Below are positions 45,900 through 57,899 of a stretch of DNA of 64,000 bases, one piece after another. The DNA lies in contig JAVGWX010000006.1 of NCBI GenBank assembly GCA_036924085.1, positions 37,878,445-37,942,444 on the forward strand, given 5' to 3'. A program made the position numbers and the translations under genes. This DNA is from Ariolimax columbianus. Its lineage: Eukaryota; Mollusca; Gastropoda; Stylommatophora; Arionidae. Each line of letters begins with the position of its first letter. Position 1 is the stretch's first letter. The notes beneath the pieces are model-generated. The model was not told where the DNA came from, ran no database searches, and was given only the letters and a program-made list of their open reading frames with translations.

Positions 45900-46308
45900 C
45901 ACGAGATGACATCTTTCTAGCGTTAAAATCAATTGCTCTGTCATGCAACAAAACTAGGTCTGAATAGATTGGCTGTCGGCCCGTCTTCCTATCGGCGGTA
46001 GGGGAACACAGCTTACAACAAGTGGAAGGTTAAAGGTCGGCTCGTGAATAATACGTGATGAACTTCCCCCAGGTCGGAAATGTTAGATAGGAAGAAAGGT
46101 ATTTAAAGGTAAAATAGATCGACAAAGGGAGACATAATCAAGATTAGAAAACAGATAGACATACAGACTGAAAGATAGATATGTATAACGTTACCGTTTG
46201 TGTGTCTGTTATCTGTCTATTCGTCGCATGTAATTCTAACCTTGTGTTCGTTCGTCAGTTTGTGTTTTGTCTGCATTTCTGCAAGTATGCATGGTATTGT
46301 GCCTGTTA
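45900..46308. other. Nothing recognised
   Basis: Spacer between the unassigned ORF and the CTAT tract. Confidence 0.45.
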
Positions 46309-46309
46309 T

Positions 46310-46386
<77 letters not shown>

Positions 46387-46412
46387 ATATCTATCTATCT
46401 ATCTATCGATCC
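46309..46412. repeat. (CTAT)n microsatellite
   Basis: About 25 nearly perfect CTAT units next to the mariner pseudogene. Confidence 0.98.
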
Positions 46413-46437
46413 ATGCATCCACCTACCAACCCATCTA

Positions 46438-47506
46438 TCAAAAGTCGCCACTCTTGGCTATATATTTTCTCCAACGATGAACAAGCGCAGACATGCCGCG
46501 CTCGTAAAAATCTGCACCAGTGGAAGTGACCCACTGTTTCACAACTGCTAGGAAAATGTTGTCCACACAGTCAATCTGACATTGGACCGAGCAGACGAAA
46601 GTCAGAAGACTATATGGTAGGTCTGGTAGGACAGTCCAGCCAAGAATGCAAATCTGCTCAGCGGTCTTAAAATTGGAATATCGCATGACGTTATCGTGTT
46701 GCACCAGACAGGTTCTTTTGTTTTCTGGCCTGGCCTTGGAAATTCGAGTCTTCAGCTTAGTCAGCGACGCAATGTAACGTTCAGAGTTGATGGTTTATCT
46801 AGGTTCCATAAAAATAAATAGGATTACCTCTTTTCTATCCCAAAAGACAGTGCACATCACTTTACTCGCTGAGAGCTGCGTCTTAAACTTTTTCTTCGGT
46901 GGGGAATTCACATGACGCCACTACATGGACTGCAGTTTCTACTCAGGATCGTAATGGTGTCACCACGTTTCATCACCAATGAGGATGCGATCCAAGAAAC
47001 TGTCACCTCTATCCTCGCAATGGTTCAAGAGGTCGTGACAAACTTGAATGCGATGTTCTTTCTGTTCCGTGTGAGCATTCGTGTGAACCACCTGTGCAAA
47101 CGTGTTGATGTTCCAACGTTGCCACCATCGTTTCCAACGCATTGAAGCCGGTAACCAGCTGGGTAGACAGCTCCCTTGTAGCAATCATCGATTATCGCGA
47201 ATGAGCTGATCCAGATATTGTTTTTTTTAAATTTCGTGGTGTGACATCTGTTAATGATCGTCCGGAACGTGGCTTGTTCTTCATGCGGCATTCGCCACTG
47301 CTGAAACGCACAACACACTGCTTGCCTGTGCTAACATTCACTGTTCGGTCTCCGTAAACGTCCAGCAAGCGTCTATAAATGACAATTAGTGCAACTCTTT
47401 TCACATTAAGGAAGTCAATAACGCACCCCTGTTTATGACGCACTTCCGTGACAACTGTCAGTTTGTAGGACAGCTCCTCCGCTGCCAACTGTCGGACGGA
47501 GACCAA
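46438..47506 (-). pseudogene. Mariner transposase pseudogene
   Basis: Minus strand in order: an N-terminal helix-turn-helix stretch (VSVRQLAAEELSYK at 47506; CVVRFSSGECRMKNKPRSG near 47320), a middle with frame changes, RILIGDETW (first Asp, near 46970) followed by a stop and HHYDPE, then MEPR, QHDN (second Asp, near 46700), GWTVLPDLPYS, and a C-terminus ending WVTSTGADFYERGMSALVHR. The third catalytic Asp position (normally SPDLAP) reads LLTF. At least three frameshifts and stops are present. Terminal inverted repeats are not recognised. A (CTAT)n tract lies at its 3' side. Confidence 0.85.
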
Positions 47507-47749
47507 ATTTTACGGCTATTGGCGAGTAGGTTTAAACATTCACTGCCCTACTGCAAAAATCCAATTCTGTCGTCACGATACGTCAAAATAAAATAGGAGA
47601 CACTACCTTCGAAGCGTCGCTAGAATATATATATTAATCTGTCTGGGCCTGTCTTCATGTTTGTTTAGCTAATATTTGGGTATGAACAAAGCACCCACCT
47701 ATTATTACCATCTGCTTAGCAAAGTTGTACAACGCTTGTTTTTCATAGC

Positions 47750-48440
47750 AAATGCACGATGTTCATTTCAGTTACCGGCACGCTCAAGTCAACCCAGTCG
47801 TGAAGTAATATCTGACATGCTGTTGGGAAAGGAAAGACAGAGATGAAAGGAAAGGGCCCTATCACCTCATATTCAAACTGTGATCGTGTACATTCATTGG
47901 ATCTTTTTATCTTGTCAGACGATAGTAATTGTCCTTTCAAAAAAGGGATGTAACTACAGTCCTTGACGATAACGAATGTGTTTCGTAAGACCAATTCGAA
48001 CAGAGAAGCATCTTCCACAGTGTGTGCAAGAAAAATCAGCACCGTTTGAGGCATTACATGTTGTGGTGTATCTTCTCAAAGGCTGAGTCCTTAGCCTATT
48101 CGCAGCCAGTACCTCTTGTGTCTGTATTCCATGCTTAATCCTACCCCTCCATGTAATACAATCCATGGCGTCTTGTTCCCGTGATTCCATGTTGCTGTAT
48201 GCATCAATCATATCCCGCGTGCATATATCGTTTTACCAAAGTAGTAGCTAGCCCGAAGACCTTTTCCCCAACTATAATTTTCCATAGAGAACATATATTG
48301 GTATTCTGCCATCCTCCATCCTCCGAATGTGTCCCAGCCATCGGAGCCTTCAAAGACTAAGCATGGAAAATATTGTGACAGTGCCTGTTCTCTCCAACAC
48401 CTCTGCGTTGATGATCTTGTTTTGCCACTCAACCGCTAGG
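47750..48440 (-). pseudogene. Decayed RTE-like LINE 3' end with zinc-finger-like tail
   Basis: Minus frames give WRGRIKHGIQTQE and CTHCGRCFSVRIGLTKHIR. The last is a C-x2-C-x12-H-type tail often found at the C-terminus of RTE-type elements. The segment 48430-48210 keeps DGWDTFGGWRMAE, probably eroded from a GHV-RM-D block. Confidence 0.55.
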
Positions 48441-49782
48441 ATTTTGCGTAGAAACTTCATGTGATAACTGCTTTGCCGCCTATCGTGGTACTTGTAAGTA
48501 GACATTGTTTCACTGCCACGAAAAAGGGTGCTGAGGACAGAGTCCTGGTAAACAAGTTTTTTTGTTTGTTTTAGCGGTGATCATATTGTTCTCCTTTACC
48601 CTTTTGTTGTTAATCTCCTCATTGTTCTTGCTACGTTGCTTATCCTAATACTGATCTAGTAGTTTATATGTACAATGAAGTGGTTAAAACTTTTTCCTTG
48701 ACCGAAGTGTCTGCTATAGGAATATAATCTATTTTTCATCCAAATAACTTCACAAATGAAGCAGGATTAACGAATATAATAACTCATTTTATCGTGTTTC
48801 GGAATATGAAGAAAGGAAATACCATTCATCTTGCCAATTATTCATATATCTATTAATATGTAAAAGAATCTGCATTGAGTGTTTTTTTCCCTTTTCCATG
48901 GGATCAATTTCACTCTCCAATGTTATGAAACAGTTCCCGCCGGAGCAAGGGGAGTTTAGGACAGGGGTGATGTGGTTGCTGATAACAAAGGTACCTGAAT
49001 GCGTGTCAAGATCACTCACGTCGCAACAAACGAGAACAGAGTTGGGGCAAGGAATGTGGACAGGTAGGAGCTGACCACTGGCCTTCCGATTTGGGTAGGG
49101 AGAGAATGATTGACACACGGATTGGAAGCGGGGCTTGCTGCGAGAGAATGAGTGACAGGTGTGCAAAGTGTTTCGTTCTAATAAGACTGAATATAGCCAT
49201 CCCCTGAGATCCATTGGTCAAGCTCTGACTTTGCTTAAGTATATATAACTCCAGACAAAGTTTAGCTCAGGAGGCTGGATGAAGAGGAGGGATAGAGAGA
49301 TGAGAGCGCGAGAGAGAGACTGAATTTAGATAGTATGTTTAGCTCACCGACTTAGATAGAGGAGCGATTGATAGACTGTTGCACGAATGTTAGTGATAGA
49401 ACAGGATCGCTCAAGTAGGTGTATGAGTTTTGTATTAAGTGATAATCTGAACGTTCTGTTGAAAGCAGGACACAATGTGAACGAGGTATGTCCAGATCGC
49501 CTGCCTGAGGGGATTTGAGTGAGGAAGAGTATTTGATAAGGTGTCTTGAGGTCGCAGTTAAGGCGAGGAGTGCGTGATGTAATTGCAAGGAAATAGAACT
49601 GGGTTTAGAAAGTTGGAAATTCCATCAATAGCTTAAATCTTAAAATGTCCACTTTATTTAATATTTATATTAATTTATATATAACATAAGAATAATTAGT
49701 TAAGATGGTATGTATTGAATTGTGTTTGTAATTCCACTACTCATTTTTATGATATGAATATTATGTAATAAATATGCCATCT
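48441..49782. other. No supported gene
   Basis: The minus frame at 48789-49214 (141 codons) is fairly long but shows no domain, signal or repeat copy that I recognise. The 49260-49330 segment is GA-rich. Confidence 0.35.
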
Positions 49783-52700
49783 TCTTCTTCTTCGTAGGCT
49801 GTCAGACGTCAACCTGTATTTTTTCGAAAAAAGCAGCGGTCATCCTGAGGCTGTAGACACTGCAATAGAGTGTGTCTAGTGTTGCCACTGGCGATGGCCA
49901 CACGTGCTTTCTCTAGTGTTCGTATTTCGGGCAGTTTTGCAGAAGATGTTCAGCAGTCATTTTTCCGGTACCACAACTGCATTCGCCAGTGCCACCTATC
50001 TTCAGTATATTGAATAGTGGTACTTCAGTCTGTTGTGGCCTGTGCGGAGTCTGAAGACCACGACCTGCTCTCTTCTGTTCAATTGGTAATAGGCATAATT
50101 TTTTGTGTACCCAGCATGTTCTGTTTTCCATTTGGCCATGTATATGGAACAAGCCACGTTCCGGACGATCATTAACATATGTCACACCACGACATTTAAA
50201 AAAAAAACAATATCTGGATCAGCTCATTCGCGATAATCGATGATTGCTACAAGGGAGCTGTCTATCCAGCTGGTTATCGGCTTCAATGCGTTGGAAACGA
50301 TGAGCCTTTTTGACTCTTCGTAGGTCCCACTAGAATCTGGTTGTGGTAGTCTTGCACCTCCTTTTGCCAGTCTGTCTGCCTCCTCGTTGCGTTGGATGTT
50401 ACAGTGGGATGGATCCCACTGTACCACTAATCTTCTTTGTACGGTCTGCTGGCATAGTTGACAGAGTACTGCTCTTAAATCATTAAGTTCATTTTTTTTC
50501 TGGCTTTTTAGTACTGTGACTACGGCCAGCGCATCTGTAAACAGGACTATCTGGCTTTAATTTCTTTTGCCTGTCAGCATTTCTTCTACTGCAGCCCTCA
50601 GTGCATCTGTCTCCGCTCTGAAAGTGCTTGAGTATTTTCCAGTTGCTACTGACAGTGTTATTTTTCTACCATTTGGTAGGCTCAGGAATAGCCCTGCCCC
50701 TCCATTCTGTGTTGTGTTTGTTACAGAACTTTCGGTGTATGCATGGGTCCAGTCCATGCTTGGGTTGTTTTCGTTATGTACCTCAGGGTTAGTCTCTTCT
50801 TTCCTTTTCAGTCTGGCTGTTCTTGTTGCCAATACCTGGTATATTTTCTGCCATCACTGGAAATATTTGCTGCTTTCAGGTAGGTTTGCGTACAGTAGGG
50901 ATGGGTTTTGGTGTTGTTAATGTGTTTATAGGGTCTTCGGTCATCCTTGCTTTGGCTATTTCTGCAAAGTTTCTCCGCTTGAGTTTCCCATTTCCAAATC
51001 TATTTAGTCTCTGGAGCATTGGATGGTCTGTCAGTCTTTTGAGTTTCTCTGCTTGCTGCTGGGCTCTGCAGCCTCTTCTATCGGTCATGGATTGCAGATT
51101 TGTAATCTTTCAAGTTCTACGATTGGCGTTGACTTCATGCCTCATGTTATAACTCTCATGACTTGGTTTGGAAGTTAGTTAATTTTGTCAAAGTTCGCCA
51201 TTGCTACTGTTGTCCATGCCGCAATGCCATACTCGAGAACTGGTCTCACTCTTCCAGTGTACAGTTTCTTTAGTATACTTTCGTCTGCTCCCCAGCTTGT
51301 GCCCGCTAGTTTCCTCATGATTGCAATTCTTTCTCTGGCTGTCATTCGGTTTCAACCGATCTGACTTTTCTATGTCATGCGCCGATCAAATGTGACTCCC
51401 AGGTAGTTTTAGTTATCGTTTGGCCGCAGATATTTGCCGTAAAGACTTATTTTGGCATTCTGGGGTTTGTTTGAAAGCGAGAATATCGTACATGTTGTTT
51501 TTTTCTCATTTATTTTGACCAGCTATGAATTCGCCCACACTTCCCGCGATGTTAGGGCCTGCTCCATTCGATTTCTTGCTGTGGTGATATTTTTTTCAGA
51601 GGTCCACATAGCTAGATCGTCTGCAAACATGGAGCTGTGGACTCTTCTTTGTATATTCTCTGTGATGTTGTTTATATACACCAGGAAATGTGTGGGTGAC
51701 AGTACTCCCCCTTGGGGTACTTCCTGTTCAAGTGCCACCTTTTTGCTCATCTGCTTGAACTCTGGCTGTTCTGTTTTTGAGGTAGTGGCTGATCCATCTG
51801 TACATTTTCCCATAAACTTCAATTCTTCCTAGCTTGACTTTAAGTGCCTCATTCCACACCTTGTCAAATTCCTTCTCTAAATCCACCCAAACCGTTACTG
51901 TATGATTTTTCTCCTCGTAAGCATCCTCTATTTCCTGGGCTACGAGAGTGATCTGGTCCTCAGTGGATCTGTGCTGTCTAAAGCCTGCTTGCTGTGGAAT
52001 TATTATGTGTTTTTCTTCCAGATGCCACATCAGTCTGGTGTTTATCATACGTTCCATCAGTTTGCCTTCACAGTTAATTAGACTGATAGGCCTGTATCCA
52101 TTTGGATCTGCTCTAACTTTTTCTTTCTTTGGTACTGGTATAATTACAGCATCTTTCCATGCCTGCGGTACAATTCCCATTTTCCAGCTTTGGTTCAGGA
52201 TTGATAGTAACTTCTTCTTTGCTGTTTGGCCCATCCCCCATCAGCATTTCGTTTGTTACCCCATCTTTTTCTGGCGATTTCTTTGTCTTTAAAGTTCTCA
52301 TGGCCTCTTCCATTTCGTTCATTGTTAGTTTACCATCATGTGCTCCTCTGGTGCCATATTGATGCTGTCCTGCCTCTTTTGTTCTTCACTAATGTCTGTA
52401 TGCCTATCTGTAGGGACATCAATATGGTTTGCTCTGGCATAATGTTCTATAAAGGCGTTTGCTGCTTTTTTTCCAGTGAGTATGTTGTCGCCCTGCTTGA
52501 TGGTAATTTGTTTGTTTGATGGAGTTTCGTCATTCATGGCTCTGACTAACTTCCATAGTTTGTTCCTTTCTTTAACTAATTTGAAGCTTTCTGTTTTGTT
52601 TTTTCCAGCTGTCTCTTGTTATTTGGTTTAGTGTTCTTTTGTATTTCGCCGTGATGGCTTTGGGGGCGATATTTTCCTCCATAGATTGTTCTCTCTCTGC

Positions 52701-53990
52701 TATGTTCCTAGCACTTGAGACTTCGTCTTCCGCTTTTTGCAATTTATCATTCCAATATGGCTTGTAGTTTTTTCTTGCCCCTCTTGGGATGGTTTCGGTG
52801 GCTGCTTGCATTATTGCTTTGCTTAGGCTTTCTACCATGGGTTTCATTTTGTTATTTCGTGTGTTGGTGGTTTCACACAGCCCATCTGTTAGGATTGCAA
52901 ATCTGTCACAGTCGGCTCGTTCATAATTACAACGTGGGAGCGGTTTTATTTCATGTGAGCCTACATCCATATCAACTTTAGCCTAATTGGCCTGTTGTCG
53001 ATACCTGCCAATTGGTTGAGCACCTGGCGGTCTATTTTGTTGTGAATGTCCACCCTGGAAAAGGCCAAGTCTGGAGTAGAGGTGTTATGCCATGTTCTAG
53101 AATAGAAGCTAGGACTGTCCTCTGGCCTATTGATAAGAAAGAGATTTGTGTCTATCTCCCAGTCTTCCACTTCATCACCTCTGTTGTCTGCGTCCGAATA
53201 TCCCCATCTCTCCGAGTGGCTGCTGAATTCTCCAACTACTAGGCAGCTGGAGTCCTTGATTTCCATACTCGAGAGCGACAGGTCTTTGTTTGGTGGGCCA
53301 TACAGGTTGATGATGCGGATCTTCGTTTCTTGTCATTATGTCGACTCCTACAAATTCTGCTTGTCCGGTGTGATTGACAGCTACCGCGCTACTCGGTATG
53401 CAGTTACGTGTCAATATCAGAATCCCTCCTTTGTGACCTTCTCTATCCAGACGGAAGGTCTGGTATCCTCTGATTGAGAATTTGTGGTTGTTGTTGAGGT
53501 GCGTTTTTTTGGATACATGTCACGTCAATCTTACCTTCATGCAGGTGATGTGTTAGGGAAAGTTTTTTGTTAATGACTCCTCTGCATTCCACTGTAGTAT
53601 TCTGAGGGTCTTATGTTTTTGGTTAATAGTTTTTCCCCATCTCCTTGTGCCTTGACTCCACAGAACATGTGTGGGTGACCACGAGTAGCATTGGGTGGGC
53701 CCCTTCGAGGCGTGAGGCGCGGCACTCTTGCTGTCTGGCGGGACTCCACAGGATGAGCGCCACGCTTTTTTCTGTTAGGTTGTACCGTCATCATACAGCG
53801 ATATACGTTGCACTGCTTCGTTAATCCTGTGGCCCAGTGCATCCGATTTCAACAGGCGTTTCTGTAGGGATGCCCTCCTTAGCCATTGGCTGTCCTCAGC
53901 TTATCTGCAAGGCAGCAGTTATTTATGGTCAGAGTTGTCTTTCTTAGGGGAGTTGTCTTGCAGGACTATCAAGTCTTCACCACTCGTGTC
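49783..53990 (-). pseudogene. Old, nearly full-length RNase-H LINE (EN-RT-RNase H), broken
   Basis: Read on the minus strand: an N-terminal segment (about 53990-53640), endonuclease (about 53640-52975), a linker, RT (about 52240-51540, FADD catalytic box at 51611-51630), thumb (to about 50880), RNase H (about 50760-50330), Cys/His knuckle (about 50010-49925) and a (GAA)n tail at 49783. Many frameshifts and stops break the frame. Key changes: the endonuclease glutamate position reads CIQKN, the usual SDHRPI-type motif reads DNRPI, and the RNase H YTDGS reads YTESS. A mariner-derived insert interrupts it at 50147-50302. The 5' end is not defined; I see no target duplication. Confidence 0.85.
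50147..50302 (+). mobile_element. Mariner transposase fragment patched into the LINE
   Basis: About 155 bp is nearly identical to the reverse complement of 47140-47288, inside the mariner pseudogene 3 kb away. It contains no terminal inverted repeat. At the junctions the LINE lacks about 13 bp that sister copies have between its CATGTA and AGCC blocks. So the piece replaced, and did not simply split, LINE sequence. Confidence 0.85.
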
Positions 53991-54374
53991 TATAGGGTGT
54001 GGTGATGATATGATATGATGGACTATGTACTAGTTTGTACTATCTCGGAAGAGACGCAGTCCAGTGTGTCTATGTCCCAGGATCGTCACGTCCTGACAGA
54101 AACGTAGTATATGCATATGAGTGGGGTTTCTCTTTGCTCCCTTTATTATCTCGGCTTCTCTGCAGTGATGGTACGCCTAGCATTTCCCGCCACCTGGGAG
54201 GTTGTCACAATAGGGCAGAGGTGCAATGTTCACTTGCCTGCATCTCTTCTGCGTCCATTGGGATGACTGATAGCAGACAGAGGTAAAGAGCGAGGTAGGA
54301 GTGCATTTATCCAGGGGACAAGCCTGGTCATGGCACGGAGATGTTGTTCGCCTGGTGTGCGGATATATCTCATG
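53991..54374. other. Junction zone between the old LINE and the rDNA relic
   Basis: Neither clear LINE nor 28S sequence; short unassigned frames only. Confidence 0.4.
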
Positions 54375-55018
54375 ATCAAGGGTTGAGTCTCAACAGTTCG
54401 CAGTGAGGTGGCTGCTCTAATGCTTACGACACCCTGGCCGAGAACTAAATCTTCTACTAGTGGTTTCACACGTCAACGCCGTATGGGGTAAATATCGGGC
54501 AGCTCCCTGCCCGCTTTGATCGACGGGACGTCAGAGACCTCTTTTTGCGGCTCGACGGGGTCGGGCTGAGGAGCGAGCCCTAGGTCCCAACCATATTGTC
54601 GCCTCCCGTCGCAGTAGTGCTGAGATTCAGGGCGGGATTCAGGCTTAGAGGCGTTCGGACGTAATCCATCAGATGTTAGCTTCGCACTATTAGCTTATCA
54701 GCCAGGCACGTGGACCAAGTGTCTGAGATCTGCGATTCCTCTCGGATTGAGCAGAATTACTGTAGCAACGCCCTGTCATACGTGGGGTAAAACTGACCTG
54801 TCTTCCGAAAGTCTAATACCAGCAGCCGTTCATAATTAGACCCAACGAATTAAAAGAAAACTATTTTGCAGTCAATGATAAAGAGTCTGAAACCTGCAAT
54901 TCCTCTCGGATTGAGCAGGATTTGCCGTAGCAACGCCCTGTCATTTGTAGGGTAAAACTGGCATGTCTTCCGAGGGTCGAATTCCAGCACACGTTCCCGA
55001 TTAGACCTAACGAAAATC
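54375..55018 (-). pseudogene. Two tandem diverged fragments of the 28S rRNA 3' end
   Basis: Minus strand. Piece A (about 55017-54880) and piece B (about 54845-54375) both contain the 28S block running from AACG through CAGTTTTACCC, GACAGGGCGTTGCTAC and CCGAGAGGAAT. B continues through GCGAAGCTAACATCTGATGG and CGAACGCCTCTAAGCCTGAA to a degraded terminus (CGTAAGCATTAGAGCAGCCA, CTGTTGAGACTCAACCCT). Both share derived bases relative to conserved 28S (for example CAATCCGAGAG where CAGTACGAGAG is expected), so they arose by local duplication of an already changed copy. Confidence 0.85.
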
Positions 55019-55634
55019 TATTGGAGCTGGAATTACCGCGGCTGCTGGCACCAGACTTGCCGTCCAATAGATCCTCGTTAAAGGGTTTACAGTGTACTCA
55101 TTCCAATTACGGGGCCTCGAAAGAGTCCCGTATTGTTATTTTTCGTCACTACCTCCCCTTGCCGGGAGTGGGTAAGTTGCGCGCCTGCTGCCTTCCTTGG
55201 ATGTAGAAGCCGTTTCCCATGGTCCCTCTCCGGAATCGAACCCTGATTCCCCGTTACCCGTTACAAACATGGTAAGCATGTCACGTACCATCGACATTTG
55301 ATAGGGCAGAAATTTGAAAGATGCGTCGCCGGCACATGAGGCCATGCGATCAGTACAAAGTTATCTAGAGTCACCAGTGGGGACGCCGCAACCCCGCGAG
55401 GGGAAACGACGATTGGTTTTGAACTAATAAAAGCGCTCTTTTTGCGAGGGTCGGAGCTTGGTAAGCATGTATTAGCTCTAGAATTGCCACAGTTATCCAA
55501 GTAGGATCGTGTCATCTAAAACACCTCGACTGATTTAATGAGCCATTCGCGATTTCTCCGTGAGACAGTGTGAACTTAGACATGCCTGGCCCAATCTTTG
55601 AGAAGCATATGACTACTGGCAGGATCAACCAGAT
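55018..55634 (-). pseudogene. 5' ~615 nt of 18S rRNA, truncated
   Basis: Minus strand begins with TATCTGGTTGATCCTGCCAG and runs through the conserved GTCTCAAAGATT-like start (here shortened), GGCTCATTAAATCAG, GGATAACTGTGGCAATTC, AATCAGGGTTCGATTCCGGA and GCCAGCAGCCGCGGTAATTC to CTCCAATAG at 55018. There it is fused to 28S. Changes at normally invariant sites (GACCATGGGAAACGGC for GAGCATGAGAAACGGC) and the missing two-thirds of 18S mark it as non-functional, though far better preserved than the 28S part. Confidence 0.92.
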
Positions 55635-55935
55635 ATCTGTCGGAGACGGACGAACCACACACACCGGTCTGCGATGGAGGGATGGTTGTGTAAAAATCCT
55701 CACCAGGACGGCCGCAGGGACCGACTGACGGACGGACGGTTGTTCCGGTCCTCACTCCGTCGACCTAGGACCGCCTGGCAGGGGCCCGTACACACACCAA
55801 CCGACATACCGACCGGGCTTGCTCTGTGCAGAACGAATCCCAACGACCCCGGCGATGATTTTCACTCGGACTGGAGACGATTTTTGCCTGCCGGCCTGCC
55901 CTTCTCCGACAAGTTGGTCGGGCGAGGACAGGGCC
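55635..55935 (-). other. Putative 5' external transcribed spacer remnant
   Basis: GC-rich stretch directly upstream of the 18S start, ending abruptly at AT-rich DNA near 55935. Its position and composition fit a 5' ETS. No conserved sequence is available to prove it. Confidence 0.45.
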
Positions 55936-56339
55936 TTATGTGTGCTATATTCTTTGAAGTCTGTGATCATGAGGATGTGGATGAACGTGATAATGTTCAA
56001 AGTTAGAATAACGGCCAGGGCAAACAGTGGGGTCTGTTTCAGTTATCAAATTCATCATAAGCCTTCCAAACCGTACAAACATCTTATCTGCTATCCTCAT
56101 CACCTCTACTCATCTCCTCTCTTGAAATTAGACTTGACATGTTTGTCTATACCAAAGGTTCTCAACCTTTTGCTCATCGTGGGTCTTGTGGCGCTATTGG
56201 TTCTAGTATGACCATGGTCAAACTACGAGAAATAAATGCTTTTATCCTAAAGCTTAATTTCAATGTATAGATTTGGTTTGTGCATGACTCATTTTCGACC
56301 CCAAAGGACATTTCTAGTACACCCATGGCTATTATGGAC
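55936..56339. other. Nothing recognised
   Basis: AT-rich flank of the rDNA relic; a short frame from 55819 runs through it without a recognisable motif. Confidence 0.45.
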
Positions 56340-57010
56340 CTCTACAAAACATTGTCATTACTCTCACACGACTCTTCAAAAACTCCCTTTTGACTTTTCG
56401 TAAACCCGGGCAGGACTGTTCTATGACTCTCACAGGACTCTTCATGAACTCCAACAATGGTTCTTTATGGGCCCCCTGTGACTTTTCTATAACTTTCAAA
56501 TGCCTCTTTCTGGACTCAAAGAAAGCTTTTCATAGACTACCAAAGGACTACTTTATGAATGTCGTAGGACATTTCGTGAAGTCCCAAATTATTCTTCATG
56601 GACTCTCCACAATATTTTTCTACAACTCTCGCAGAAGTCATTGTGAACTCCTACATGACTCTACCCGAACACCCAAAGAACTTGTTCAGAACTCTCACAG
56701 CACTTGTTATGGGCTTCTACCTGACACTTTATGGACGTCCATGAACATTTATAGGACTCTCACATGACACTTTATGCACGCCCATGACCATTTATAGGAC
56801 TCTCACATGACACTTCATGGACTTCCATGAACATTTCTACAAATCTCACATGAAACTTTGTGAACTCCTGCATGCCTCTTCACGGACCGTCACAGAATAA
56901 TTCACGGACCCATATATGGAACTTCGCAGACATCCACTGGACTCGTCTCTGACTTTCATCGGGCTCTTTACAGACTGCCACAAGCTCTTCACCGACCTTA
57001 CATATGATTC
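56340..57010. repeat. Very diverged tandem-like region
   Basis: Repeated GGACTCTCACATGACACTTT and ATGGACTTCCATGAACATTT motifs at irregular ~40-45-bp spacing, grading into the 22-bp array that follows. Confidence 0.55.
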
Positions 57011-57330
57011 ATCACGTACTGATACAGTACTTTTCACTGATCCCTACAGTACCTTTCACTGATCCCCACAGTACCTTTCACTGATCCGCACACTGCCTTT
57101 CACTGATCCCCACAGTACCTTTCACTGACCCCCACAGTGCCTTTCACTGATCCCCACAGTACCTTTCACTGATCCCCACAGTACCTTTCACTGATCCCCA
57201 AAGTACTTTCACTGATCACTACAGTATCTTTCCCTGATCCCCACAGTACCTTTCACTGATCCCCACAGTACCTTTCACTGATCCCCACAGTACCTTTCAC
57301 TGATCTCCACAGTACCTTTTACTAACCCTT
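57010..57330. repeat. 22-bp minisatellite, about 14 copies
   Basis: Unit CCCCACAGTACCTTTCACTG plus AT, with few substitutions and one-base gaps. Confidence 0.95.
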
Positions 57331-57899
57331 ATAAGGATCTGTTTATTCTAGGCTGGTAATCACTGGACTAGGTTACGGGCGCCTTTCTCTGGTTCTATTC
57401 CCACGACGAAACCTTTTAATGAAGATTAGCTCTTGCTTTAGAGGCTTCCGTTTCCGTAATAGGAAATACTCATTCTTTCTCTCTATCGTGCTTTCATTTC
57501 TTCTTCTCTTATTTATTTATTTTTTAACACAATTTGTGAGTTCTGCTTCTTACTTCGCAGTGGCGTATCGATGGTTTTTAGCGTCACGGGGAGTGGGGGG
57601 GGGGGGTCATATCAATAATACGCGCGGTACACGCCAGACAAAATAAACGTCCTTCAGTAAATAAATATTTGGCACGATACATACATTCCTCATATGCGCT
57701 CAAGTTTATGGCTTATTTTAGATCCCCAGGTCCGTCTTCAGGATGAAGTCCACAATCTTTTCATGATAATCAAACTGTACATAGCATTAGTTAGATCGAG
57801 ACTGGGTTAGTATTTCCCTTAACGTAGACGGGATATACTCGTAAACATGCTGGACAAGGATATAAAGAAGAGCGGGACACTTGATAGTGGCATTTCGGA
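57331..57899. other. No gene recognised
   Basis: A plus frame at 57419-57646 has a hydrophobic stretch (FLSIVLSFLLLLFIYFL). The poly-G tract follows. Unsupported as a gene. Confidence 0.4.
57587..57607. repeat. Poly-G tract
   Basis: Twelve-odd consecutive G after GGGGAGT; possible quadruplex-forming site. A similar G run occurs at about 38442-38453. Confidence 0.8.

Noticed and set aside
46181..46551. Tyr-Leu-Ser-Ile repeat proteins
   Set aside because: Translations of (CTAT)n in three frames.
48789..49214. 141-codon minus-strand gene
   Set aside because: No recognisable motif, signal, splice partner or repeat support; length alone is insufficient in 64 kb.
49783..53990. Active autonomous LINE
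   Set aside because: Multiple frameshifts, altered endonuclease and RNase H catalytic positions, and a mariner insert.
55018..55634. Functional 18S rRNA gene
   Set aside because: Stops at nucleotide ~615, fused to 28S pieces, with substitutions at invariant positions.
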